Of a stretch of 13,502 nucleotides of DNA, positions 6,795-13,496 are shown piece after piece. A model generated the notes under the pieces. That model worked only from the letters and a program-made list of their open reading frames with translations. It was not told where the DNA came from and searched no databases. Made by a program: the position numbers and the translations under genes. This DNA is from Woronichinia sp035285405 (GTDB taxonomy: Bacteria; Cyanobacteriota; Cyanobacteriia; Cyanobacteriales; Microcystaceae), in the NCBI GenBank assembly GCA_035285405.1, contig JAYKJI010000289.1, positions 1 to 13,502 on the forward strand. Reading direction: 5' to 3'. Every line of letters begins with the position of its first letter. Position 1 is the stretch's first letter.

Positions 6795-7028
6795 TTAAAG
6801 TAAGTTATCCATTAACGTCATAATTTCAATACTGGCAGGTGATAAATCATCTGTTTCCTTTTGCGTTTCTCGATGATTTTCCCAGAGATTTTTCAAGGCA
6901 ATTAACTTTAAACTATTTTCTGCCAGGGTTTCCGCGATCGCCGTTGCCCCTGGTAAATAACCTGTGGCTCCTAAATCCATCATGGCCGAGCGTCGTAATT
7001 GTAAATCTTGTGCATTGTCAGGCTGTGA
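6795..7028 (-). pseudogene. C-terminal fragment of a HEAT-repeat bilin-lyase-like protein
   Basis: The frame from 7028 down to the stop at 6795 reads as the end of a HEAT-repeat protein: QPDNAQDLQLRRSAMMDLGATGYLP, a HEAT helix pair (ATAIAETLAENSLKLIALKNL), then a charged linker and LSPASIEIMTLMDNLL. This resembles the C-terminus of phycobilin lyase subunits of the CpcE/CpcF type. The family assignment is from memory of HEAT/PBS-lyase patterns and is moderate. Homology already runs at the first possible ATGs (6978-6983) and continues upstream to an in-frame TAA (7029-7031). Most of the gene is therefore missing, and a dispersed repeat lies just beyond (7122-7215). A short protein starting at 6983 cannot be excluded. 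Confidence 0.5.
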
Positions 7029-7121
7029 TTAGGCGATCGCCATCCCTGTAACTTGGGTTAACGAACACAACTTAATGATAAACTCATTTTTGGTTACTGT
7101 GAGCATTTTCTCTGCTGAAGG

Positions 7122-7215
7122 GCGATCACACTTTCAAAAGCCAAAGTGATCGCGGTTTTCAAGTTTAATCGACAAGATGACAGCGATCGACCTCTCATTT
7201 TAGACTGGCGATCGC
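7122..7215. repeat. Dispersed intergenic repeat, copy C, with hairpin
   Basis: The best-preserved copy. GCGATCACACTTT (7122-7134) pairs with AAAGTGATCGC (7143-7153) around an 8-base loop, with a two-base bulge. The core GGTTTTCAAGTTTAATC follows (7154-7170), then GACAAGATGACAGCGATC, and the region ends in a HIP1 site at 7208-7215. It matches copy A (413-478) over about 65 bases. The piece GCGATCGACCTCTCATT (7183-7199) also resembles GCGATAGCCTCTCATT at 8196-8211, downstream of the fibrillin-like gene. Confidence 0.65.
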
Positions 7216-7342
7216 CGTTATCAAGTCTCAGGTAAACACCTCCCCAAAACACAACCAATCACAGCTTAGGGGCAATTTGGAGACATGGACTTTTATAAAC
7301 CCCGTCTAACTCGAAACCCATAGTTTTTTGATTGCCCAAGAC

Positions 7343-7360
7343 GATCCCCCTAAATCCCCC
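7343..7360. repeat. Relic of a CCCCCTAAATCCCCC-type cyanobacterial repeat
   Basis: GATCCCCCTAAATCCCCC matches the left arm of an abundant cyanobacterial palindromic repeat whose other arm is G-rich (GGGGGACTT type). The right arm is absent: the sequence continues GTTCAGTCCGATC. It lies immediately upstream of the mrp remnant, so it may mark the break that removed the rest of that gene. Assignment is from memory of the repeat family. Confidence 0.45.
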
Positions 7361-7378
7361 GTTCAGTCCGATCGCCAT

Positions 7379-7602
7379 GATTGCAGTTATGATTTGTTTG
7401 GTTCTGGTGGTGGCGAAAAAACCTCAAAAGAGTTACAAATTCCCCTCTTCGGTTGTGTACCGTTAGAAATTTTACGGCGGGAAGGTGGTGACCAAGGCAT
7501 TCCTATTGTGATCTCTACTCCAGACTCTGCTTCTGCTTAAGCCTTAACGGCGATCGCCCAACAATTGCGGCTAAAGTTTCTATAGCGGCTTTATTAGGTT
7601 AA
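7379..7602 (+). pseudogene. mrp: C-terminal remnant of Mrp/ApbC iron-sulfur carrier ATPase
   Basis: About 74 codons that read as the end of Mrp (ApbC/Nbp35-like P-loop ATPase that carries Fe-S clusters). YDLFGSGGGEKTSKEL, IPLFGCVPLEILRREGGDQG and IPIVISTPDSASA are followed by an in-frame TAA (7538-7540), then ALTAIAQQ. After a one-base deletion in the A-run near 7561-7564, the frame shifts to IAAKVSIAALLG and a normal TAA (7600-7602). The internal TAA corresponds to CAA (Gln) in the usual family end SASAQALTAIA. The P-loop and CxxC-bearing regions, roughly 270 residues, are absent. The open frame extends upstream to 7328 but that part is not Mrp-like. The remnant ends 3 bases before the fibrillin-like start and contains its ribosome site. 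Confidence 0.8.
7596..7598 (+). promoter_or_regulatory. Ribosome binding site of the fibrillin-like gene inside the mrp remnant
   Basis: AGG at 7596-7598 is 7 bases from the ATG at 7606. It falls within the last sense codons of the mrp pseudogene, consistent with a former mrp-fibrillin operon with translational coupling. Confidence 0.5.
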
Positions 7603-7605
7603 AAC

Positions 7606-8175
7606 ATGACTGAATCTTGGCAAGAAATATCACAATTTTTCAAGACAGGTCAAGGGCAACGTCCCTCAGCGAAAACGGTGGTGACGGAACTTTTGACCAT
7701 GGAAAAAAATGCTCGTTCTCAACCAGCAACGGGACAATTTAGCGATCTGGTTGGAGAGTGGCGACTAGCTTTTATTACAGGCACAAAAAAATCACAAAAT
7801 CGCGCGGGCATTGTGTTAGGAAAAGGTCGCTATATTCCGCTCTGGTTAGGAATTAGCATCGCCTATGAACAACTTGATGCTCAAAGTGGCAAAATCATTA
7901 ATCAAGTTAAGTTTGGAGCCTGGCATTTAACGGTGACAGGGCCAGCCAAATTTATTGGTAAAAAGAATTTACTGGCCTTTGATTTTACCCGTTTGGAATT
8001 AAAAATTTTGGGAGTTACACTTTATAACGGTTACATCCGTAACGGTGAAATTAGTGAGGCTAAATTTGCCCAAACTTCCATTGCAAAACAAGCTTTTTTC
8101 TCCTTTTTTCTGCTCTCAGAAAATGCGATCGCGGCGAGGGGACGGGAAGGCGGTTTAGCTATTTGGGTTAAATGA
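7606..8175 (+). CDS. PAP/fibrillin (plastid lipid-associated) family protein
   Basis: A 189-residue protein resembling the PAP/fibrillin family, lipocalin-like proteins associated with thylakoids and plastoglobules. Family-type elements are the N-terminal helical region ending TELLTMEKNARSQ, then LVGEWRLAFITGTKK (about 48-62; the L-G-x-W-x-L opening of the domain), AGIVLGKGRYIPLWLGISI, a set of beta-strand-like segments (KFGAWHLTVTGPAKFI, LLAFDFTRLELKILG), and a C-terminal IWVK. No signal peptide is present, fitting a cytosolic or thylakoid-surface protein. Cyanobacterial members are linked to photoprotection and membrane stress, but which subgroup this belongs to is not clear. Start: ATG with AGG 7 bases upstream. 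A short GGC-GATA-GCC hairpin follows the stop at 8194-8205. Confidence 0.65.
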   Translation: MTESWQEISQFFKTGQGQRPSAKTVVTELLTMEKNARSQPATGQFSDLVGEWRLAFITGTKKSQNRAGIVLGKGRYIPLWLGISIAYEQLDAQSGKIINQVKFGAWHLTVTGPAKFIGKKNLLAFDFTRLELKILGVTLYNGYIRNGEISEAKFAQTSIAKQAFFSFFLLSENAIAARGREGGLAIWVK

Positions 8176-8394
8176 ATACTTGCTAAACTTAAAAGGCGAT
8201 AGCCTCTCATTGATTTTACTTCAAACTATTCCTGCATAATTAAGATATCTTAACCTTACCCATTTTACCCGTACTTTTAAATATTGGAATTCTAAGCAAC
8301 ATTTTAGCTTCTGTTAATAGCAAGACCCTCTCTAGTCAAGCCAGACCAAATCTGCTAAACTAACCAAAATTCTATTATCCCCTAGGCATTTTCA

Positions 8395-9288
8395 ATGGTC
8401 AGCATCATTAGTACGGTCAATATGAAAGGTGGAGTTGGGAAAACAACTTTGACCGTGAACCTTGCCACTTGTTTAGCAAAATATCACCAAAAACGGGTGT
8501 TAGTTCTAGATTTAGATTCCCAAATTAGTGCAACCCTAAGTCTCATGTCGCCCCATGACTTTGCTCAAACCCGTAAAAAACGGAAAACCCTAAGTTATTT
8601 AATTGAAAATATTATTCAACCGAATCCCTACAGTAAGCTAGAAATATTTGATATTATTTGCCCTAGTGTTTGTGATATTGAAGGCTTGGAATTATTGCCA
8701 GGAGATATTGAACTCTACGATGAATATCTTGTTTCTGAAATGCTCCATAAACAGGCAAGATTGCAGGAAAATCTGGAATTTGAAGCTGTTTGGAATAAAT
8801 TTGAAGGATCTTTAATCAAGAAAATTTTAGAACCTGTTTTAGAAGAGTATGACTTTATTATTTTAGATTGCGCTCCAGGTTATAATTTATTGACCCGTAG
8901 TGGTATTGCCGCTAGTAATTTTTATCTACTACCCGCCCGACCTGAACCCCTTTCTATTGTCGGCATACAGTTATTGGAAAGACGGATTGCCAAATTGAAA
9001 GAAAGTCATAAAGCCTCAGATGCTCCCCTCAATATTAATTTAATTGGTGTCGTTTTTATTCTGTCTAGTAGTGGTTTATTAAGTCGTTACTATAATCAGG
9101 TGATGAGACGGGTCAATTCGGACTTTGATCCCCAACAAATTTTTGAGAATACGATTCCGATGGATATCAATGTGGCCAAAGCCGTAGATACTTTTCAGCC
9201 TGTCGTCACCGCCATGCCTAACACTCAAGGATCTAAGGCCTTTATGAAATTAACAGAAGAATTCCTGAGAAAAGTTAGTCAATATTAA
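8395..9288 (+). CDS. ParA/Soj family ATPase, orphan
   Basis: A 297-residue deviant Walker-A ATPase. The P-loop K11-GGVGKTT18 includes the signature lysine at position 11, which is needed for the ATP-dependent sandwich dimer. Walker A' is DLDSQ (39-43) and Walker B is FIILDCAPG (154-162). C-terminal elements (GVVFILSS, TIPMDINVAKAVD) resemble Soj/ParA proteins, which form ATP-dependent DNA-bound gradients positioning chromosomes, plasmids or protein assemblies. The helix-turn-helix of plasmid ParA is missing, making it a small chromosomal type. No ParB, parS, or McdB-like partner lies beside it: the next genes are a fibrillin-like protein and a convergent exported protein. Cargo is therefore unknown. 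ATG at 8395 with AGG 8 bases upstream (8384-8386). Confidence 0.85.
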   Translation: MVSIISTVNMKGGVGKTTLTVNLATCLAKYHQKRVLVLDLDSQISATLSLMSPHDFAQTRKKRKTLSYLIENIIQPNPYSKLEIFDIICPSVCDIEGLELLPGDIELYDEYLVSEMLHKQARLQENLEFEAVWNKFEGSLIKKILEPVLEEYDFIILDCAPGYNLLTRSGIAASNFYLLPARPEPLSIVGIQLLERRIAKLKESHKASDAPLNINLIGVVFILSSSGLLSRYYNQVMRRVNSDFDPQQIFENTIPMDINVAKAVDTFQPVVTAMPNTQGSKAFMKLTEEFLRKVSQY

Positions 9289-9343
9289 TCGATTTAACGA
9301 CACTTGACCATGCTTAATTTTCTCGTTTTCTTCACTATCTCCC

Positions 9344-9670
9344 TTACTGTTTAGACATACATTGCTTTAATTCATCTTTCTGAGCAGGGGAAAGCATTCC
9401 GATGAATTGTTCAAATTTGGCCTTTTTATCTTCAGAAGATTTTTTTAGTTGCACTAGCTGCATTTTTTGTTGACGACTCAGATCCAGTTGTTTTATACAC
9501 TCTTGCTTGTTGGCTGTGTTACCTTGACTAGAAGCCGGGGGCTGAGTAGAGGTAGCAGGTGTTTGGTCTTGGGAGAAGGCTGGCTGAGTAGTTCCCCAGA
9601 GAATGAGAGGAATTAGGGCGATTGCACTTAAAGCCGTTAAGGTAGCAAGAAAAGTCTTGGAATTGTTCAT
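9344..9670 (-). CDS. Small exported helical protein (Spy/CpxP-like pattern)
   Basis: A 108-residue protein with an N-terminal signal peptide (hydrophobic 8-27, likely cut after AFS at 33), then a proline/threonine/serine-rich linker (35-53), and a charged, helical C-terminal domain (54-108). The domain has two LSxxQ-like motifs, LDLSRQQKMQL (62-72) and LSPAQKDELKQ (93-103), reminiscent of the LTxxQ motifs of periplasmic chaperones such as Spy and CpxP. C58 and C104 flank the helices and could form a disulfide. The similarity is at pattern level only; a plain hypothetical exported protein is the safe reading. It follows rfbD on the same strand after 59 bases. Confidence 0.65.
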   Translation of the reverse strand: MNNSKTFLATLTALSAIALIPLILWGTTQPAFSQDQTPATSTQPPASSQGNTANKQECIKQLDLSRQQKMQLVQLKKSSEDKKAKFEQFIGMLSPAQKDELKQCMSKQ

Positions 9671-9729
9671 AACAATAGTTGATGTTTAACAGTAAAGTAG
9701 TCTAACACAAACCAACAAGATTCTGTCCC

Positions 9730-10629
9730 TTAAAATAGTTCATGGGTCTGTCCTAGCTTTAACATTTTCCGCAAAGAATCACGCCAATAAGGAGGATAAT
9801 AACCGAGAGTTTGACTGACTTTTTGTCCTGATAATACTGAGTAAGAGGGGCGAATGGCAGGCAAGGGATAGTCGGCAGTAGTAATCGGAATAACTTGTTT
9901 AATTTTAAGGGGAATATTAATCGCTTTTGCTTCTTCAAAAATAGCAACAGCAAAGTCAAACCAACTGGCCACACCGCTATTGGTAAAGTGATAAATACCC
10001 TTGATTTTACCTTCTTCTAACTGAGGACAGAGAGCCGCGATCGCCGTTGCAATATCTAGGGCGGCAGTAGGACTCCCAATCTGATCCGCTACCACTCGAA
10101 TTTCCTCTCGACTTTGACCAAGGCGTAACATGGTTTTGACAAAATTCCCCTTGCCATACAGCCCATAAACCCAAGCCGTTCGGAGAATGAGATAATTGTC
10201 CATTGCCCCTTGAATACCCATTTCTCCGGCTAATTTACTTTGCCCATAAACACTGAGAGGATGGGGAGCATCACTTTCTAAATAGGGAGTACTTTTGGTG
10301 CCATCAAACACATAGTCCGTAGAAATATGTAATAGCCAAGCCCCTAATTCCTTGGCAACTTCTGCCATAATTTGCGGCGCAATGCCATTAATTGCCTGGG
10401 CTAGATCGGGTTCCTTTTCGGCTTGATCCACTGCGGTATAGGCAGCCGCATTAATAATACCCTGGGGTTTTAGCTCTCGAATCGTTTGGCGAAGAAGGTC
10501 TGCTTGGCTTAAATCTATCTGTTGACGAGTGAGGGGAATAACTTCTCCCACATTGACAAGCGTCTGACGCAATTCCTGACCGACCTGACCATCGGCTCCG
10601 ATTAATAAGAGTTTTGGAGTATTTGTCAT
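9730..10629 (-). CDS. rfbD: dTDP-4-dehydrorhamnose reductase
   Basis: A 299-residue short-chain dehydrogenase of the extended RmlD/RfbD type. It makes the last step of dTDP-L-rhamnose synthesis: NADPH reduction of dTDP-4-dehydro-L-rhamnose in the cytoplasm, feeding polysaccharide, O-antigen or glycan assembly. Visible are the nucleotide-binding GADGQVG (11-17), the AAAYTAVDQAE stretch (61-71), HISTDYVFDG (101-110) including the catalytic T104, and Y128-x3-K132 in YGQSKLAGE. The C-terminal half contains GIYHFTNSG, DFAVAIFE and RPSYSVLS, normal for the family. The other rhamnose genes (rfbA, B, C) are not in this window, as often seen in cyanobacteria. It sits between a phosphatase and an exported protein on the same strand, 74 and 59 bases away. 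Confidence 0.92.
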   Translation of the reverse strand: MTNTPKLLLIGADGQVGQELRQTLVNVGEVIPLTRQQIDLSQADLLRQTIRELKPQGIINAAAYTAVDQAEKEPDLAQAINGIAPQIMAEVAKELGAWLLHISTDYVFDGTKSTPYLESDAPHPLSVYGQSKLAGEMGIQGAMDNYLILRTAWVYGLYGKGNFVKTMLRLGQSREEIRVVADQIGSPTAALDIATAIAALCPQLEEGKIKGIYHFTNSGVASWFDFAVAIFEEAKAINIPLKIKQVIPITTADYPLPAIRPSYSVLSGQKVSQTLGYYPPYWRDSLRKMLKLGQTHELF

Positions 10630-10703
10630 GGGAGCGATTGTTTAATAATATTGCCAAGCCTTATTGCAAGCCTTATTTTGAATTGAGAGATTGATGAGAG
10701 CTA

Positions 10704-12650
10704 TTACCAAACATCAATGGGAATTTGGGGACGAACTTTAAGACGAATTAATACTCCAGTCAAGTTATCATGACCGTTGTACTCATTGGAAAACTCCATT
10801 AGTTTTCGTAATCCCCTATCAATATCCTGACTAGAACTGAGTAAGGGCAATAATTTACTTTCCCAATTAGCTTCTAGTAAATCATTGTCGGAAATACCAT
10901 CGGAACAAAGTAGCAATAAGGTATCTTCTTCAATTTCTAAAAAACAAATATCGGGTTGAACATATTGACTATCATGGGGCCCCAGGGCCTGAGTTAATTG
11001 ATAGGCATCGGGTCGAGAATAGGCAATCTTCGGATCAAGGCCATTTTGAATTGCCTGTTGGCCCACTTCATGATCGACGGTTAATTGTTCTAGGCCCCCT
11101 TTGCGGGTGACACGATAAATGCGACTATCTCCTACGTGGGCGATCGCAACTCTAGTATTTTGGACAAGAGCCATAACCAGGGTGGTTCCCATCCGACCAC
11201 TGCCTGAACTTGCATTTTTTTGGTTAGTGTCGTAAATAACTTCATTCGCCAATAAAATACCCTCCGCAATAACATTGGCACTGGGAAATTGCTCTTGCCA
11301 ATGCTCATTAAAAAAGGCTTGTAAGGTATTAACTGCCATGTGACTGGCGACTTCCCCCGCCGCATGACCTCCCATACCATCACAGACGACATAAATACCC
11401 TTTGCTTGCACACTTTTGCCTTGATTATTGCGTTGCGTTTCAACAAAGGTGGTCAACCCAAAGTAATCCTCGTTGTGGGGGCGTTGTTTGCCGCGATCAG
11501 TGTAGCCCGCATCACTCAAGCTAATCAACTGCATCGGTAAAACAGCCGTGGGAGCCTCATCAATTTCCGCACTACCGGCTATATTGGCATCGGGTAAAGT
11601 ACTTTGGGGAATACTGGGTGGCCCATCATCCTCTAACATCTCCGTTTCAAACACGGGAAATATGCCATCGGCAAGAGTTGCTGGTGCATTCAATTCCTGT
11701 CCTAGCTCTTCCAAACGAGTTTTAAACTCTGCGATCGCCGTTACTGAACCCTCGCTAACTTCCTTGAGCAGATCGATTAGGAGGGCTGGGGGATGTTTTT
11801 GAGTCGTTGTTAACCAGGCCTGCCACTGTTGGCCTAGTTGCGAGAGAGAAGGGGGTGGATCGACATCGGGAAATAATTGTTGAATCGCTAGGTTCTGATC
11901 CTCGTCGATGTAAATATTATTAGGCGTTAAAAGGCTCTGGAGACAGTGCAAGTCGGCTAGGGATTGCCACAGGGTCACCATTTGGTTTAGCCAAAAGATA
12001 AGTTGTAGAGGCGGAATCGTTTCCTGTTCTAATAGCTCAATTAAATGGGGCCAGGATTGTCGGTCAGTCAGTAGCACATACTCATTATTATCCTCACACC
12101 AGGCATCATAAACATCGGGAATTGTTGGCGTGAGATCTCTTAACTTAAAGTAGGGAAAGGCTAACTCCGGTAACGCTAAGGTTTGCCAGGTGGGATCATC
12201 ATGGCTCCTTTTTAGTTCTGGCAGATGCGCTAAAAACTCATTGTGCTGGGACAATAAAATTTTCAGAATGGAGGGTTGCAAGGGTTGACAATCGACGACC
12301 TTGGCTAAAAAGTATTGACCATTAGCCGTCTGATCCCCTATAACTTGCCAGTCTCCCTGTTCTTTTTCTAAATCATCCCGTTTCAAAAGACGATAACGTT
12401 GGCCAATATCGACACAATCTTCATATAACTCAGGGTATTGAATCGACTCATCCCCATCAGCCCGTTTTTGATGGAGCAATAGGTATAAAACTTTTCCCGT
12501 TACCGCACCACAGTTAGGGCAAGTTGCCTCGCTCAGTAAGACGCTAGTATCGCAATCAGGACAGGATTGATGGGTTAGGGACGTTCCACATTTCTGACAA
12601 AAGTTATTGCGGTTAGGGTTTTCCGAATGGCATTGAGGACAAATAAGCAT
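10704..12650 (-). CDS. Double zinc ribbon / pseudokinase-like / PP2C Ser-Thr phosphatase
   Basis: A 648-residue protein with three parts. (1) Residues 1-50 hold two zinc ribbons: C4/C7 with C18/C21, and C30/C33 with C44/C47. (2) Residues about 86-282 resemble a protein kinase scaffold: YRLLK at the start, K117 in LAKVVD like the ATP-binding lysine, EYVLLTD as hinge, and LHCLQSLLTPNNIYID in place of the catalytic loop. The catalytic Asp and the DFG motif are absent (LFP instead), so it should be inactive. (3) Residues about 375-637 are a complete PP2C (PPM) phosphatase: RGKQRPHNED (386-395), DGMGGHA (424-430), MGTT (487-490), HVGDSRIYR (505-513), CSDG (582-585) and HDNLTG (627-632). The metal-binding aspartates are present. 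It probably dephosphorylates Ser/Thr sites with Mn/Mg; target unknown. No signal peptide or membrane segment. Confidence 0.88.
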   Translation of the reverse strand: MLICPQCHSENPNRNNFCQKCGTSLTHQSCPDCDTSVLLSEATCPNCGAVTGKVLYLLLHQKRADGDESIQYPELYEDCVDIGQRYRLLKRDDLEKEQGDWQVIGDQTANGQYFLAKVVDCQPLQPSILKILLSQHNEFLAHLPELKRSHDDPTWQTLALPELAFPYFKLRDLTPTIPDVYDAWCEDNNEYVLLTDRQSWPHLIELLEQETIPPLQLIFWLNQMVTLWQSLADLHCLQSLLTPNNIYIDEDQNLAIQQLFPDVDPPPSLSQLGQQWQAWLTTTQKHPPALLIDLLKEVSEGSVTAIAEFKTRLEELGQELNAPATLADGIFPVFETEMLEDDGPPSIPQSTLPDANIAGSAEIDEAPTAVLPMQLISLSDAGYTDRGKQRPHNEDYFGLTTFVETQRNNQGKSVQAKGIYVVCDGMGGHAAGEVASHMAVNTLQAFFNEHWQEQFPSANVIAEGILLANEVIYDTNQKNASSGSGRMGTTLVMALVQNTRVAIAHVGDSRIYRVTRKGGLEQLTVDHEVGQQAIQNGLDPKIAYSRPDAYQLTQALGPHDSQYVQPDICFLEIEEDTLLLLCSDGISDNDLLEANWESKLLPLLSSSQDIDRGLRKLMEFSNEYNGHDNLTGVLIRLKVRPQIPIDVW

Positions 12651-12914
12651 AGGTTTGGTTTGGGGCAGATCGCACTCAAAATCGACCAGATTACAATCGT
12701 TGTCTTGTTTAAAGCGAATTGTCTGGGATTTGATGGGTCTTATGGGTTAGTTATTCTCATCTTAAGCCATCATCCACTTCTAGAAGAAAAACATTAAGGA
12801 AAAAAGATTTAAGGACTTCAGATAGCCGCAATCGCCGTTTTCAAAGTGTTAATAAGCCGTTACAATAAACAAAAAATTGCACAGACAAGCTCTGAGATAG
12901 AGCGATCAATCACA
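12651..12914. other. Divergent intergenic region with dispersed-repeat core, copy D
   Basis: This spacer separates the minus-strand phosphatase from the plus-strand VOC gene, so it should carry both promoters. No convincing -35/-10 pair was found. At 12830-12856, AATCGCCGTTTTCAAAG followed by TGTTAATAAGC matches the repeat core at 436-463, 5578-5604 and 7148-7176. The region is otherwise AT-rich. Confidence 0.45.
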
Positions 12915-13496
12915 ATGATCAATGAACTAAGTGAAACCCTAATATCCTGGCCGCTGTTCGGAGCCTTCCTACCGATGGACAGTGTTTTTTCCACCCAGGG
13001 AATCATGGTCATGTTACTGGCAGCCTATGCGTTGGCCATGTGGATGTTCCTAACGAGTGCGCCAAAAGTTCATACGGTCATGGTGTCGGATTTAGAAGTT
13101 GCCCGTCAATTCTATGAAGGCTTATTAGAACTAAATGTGGCTGACGTTCCTTTACACTACTACTATAACTACGAGCAAACCCTCGGTACAGCAGGGCTGG
13201 ATTCGTTCTATATGGCAAGCAGTTCTCCGGCGGCACCAGCCACTCGCTTTAGTCAGAATGAAGGTCTGTGGTATCAACTCAAGAAAAATACCCAACTTCA
13301 CATTATTGGGGGAGCCAGTTTTGGCAGCAAAGACCGACACCGCCATGTCTGCTTTGACCATGACTGTTTGGAACAGATTTTGTTAAGAGTTCAGTCTCGA
13401 CGTTTGCGTTATAAGATTCGCCGCGATAAACCGCTCAATTTTCTGGTCAAGGATTTGGAAGGGCGGGTCATTGAGATGGCTGAAGTCAATAATTAA
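12915..13496 (+). CDS. Membrane-anchored VOC / glyoxalase-like protein
   Basis: A 193-residue protein from the ATG at 12915; the same frame is open upstream to a GTG at 12846, but that extension is charged and lies in repeat-containing spacer. An N-terminal hydrophobic segment (about 28-47, QGIMVMLLAAYALAMWMFL) probably anchors it in a membrane. The soluble part begins KVHTVMVSDLEVARQFYEGLLEL, the classic opening of the vicinal-oxygen-chelate (glyoxalase/bleomycin-resistance/dioxygenase) fold. H53, H144 (in RHVCF) and E187 (in RVIEMAEV) could supply metal ligands at the positions normal for one VOC module. Only one module is visible, so a dimer would be needed. Substrate unknown. It diverges from the PP2C gene and ends 6 bases before the window end. 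Confidence 0.72.
   Translation: MINELSETLISWPLFGAFLPMDSVFSTQGIMVMLLAAYALAMWMFLTSAPKVHTVMVSDLEVARQFYEGLLELNVADVPLHYYYNYEQTLGTAGLDSFYMASSSPAAPATRFSQNEGLWYQLKKNTQLHIIGGASFGSKDRHRHVCFDHDCLEQILLRVQSRRLRYKIRRDKPLNFLVKDLEGRVIEMAEVNN

Noticed and set aside
7029..7106. 25-codon frame upstream of, and in phase with, the HEAT-repeat fragment
   Set aside because: It could be the decayed 5' part of that gene, but its sequence does not resemble HEAT repeats and phase agreement occurs by chance one time in three.
7328..7378. Start of an apparent 70-residue gene at a TTG
   Set aside because: The first 17 codons translate a relic repeat; only the later part is Mrp-like, so the frame is a remnant rather than a gene.
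12846..12914. GTG start extending the VOC protein by 23 residues
   Set aside because: The extension lies in repeat-bearing spacer, has no ribosome site and is not needed for the membrane helix or VOC domain.
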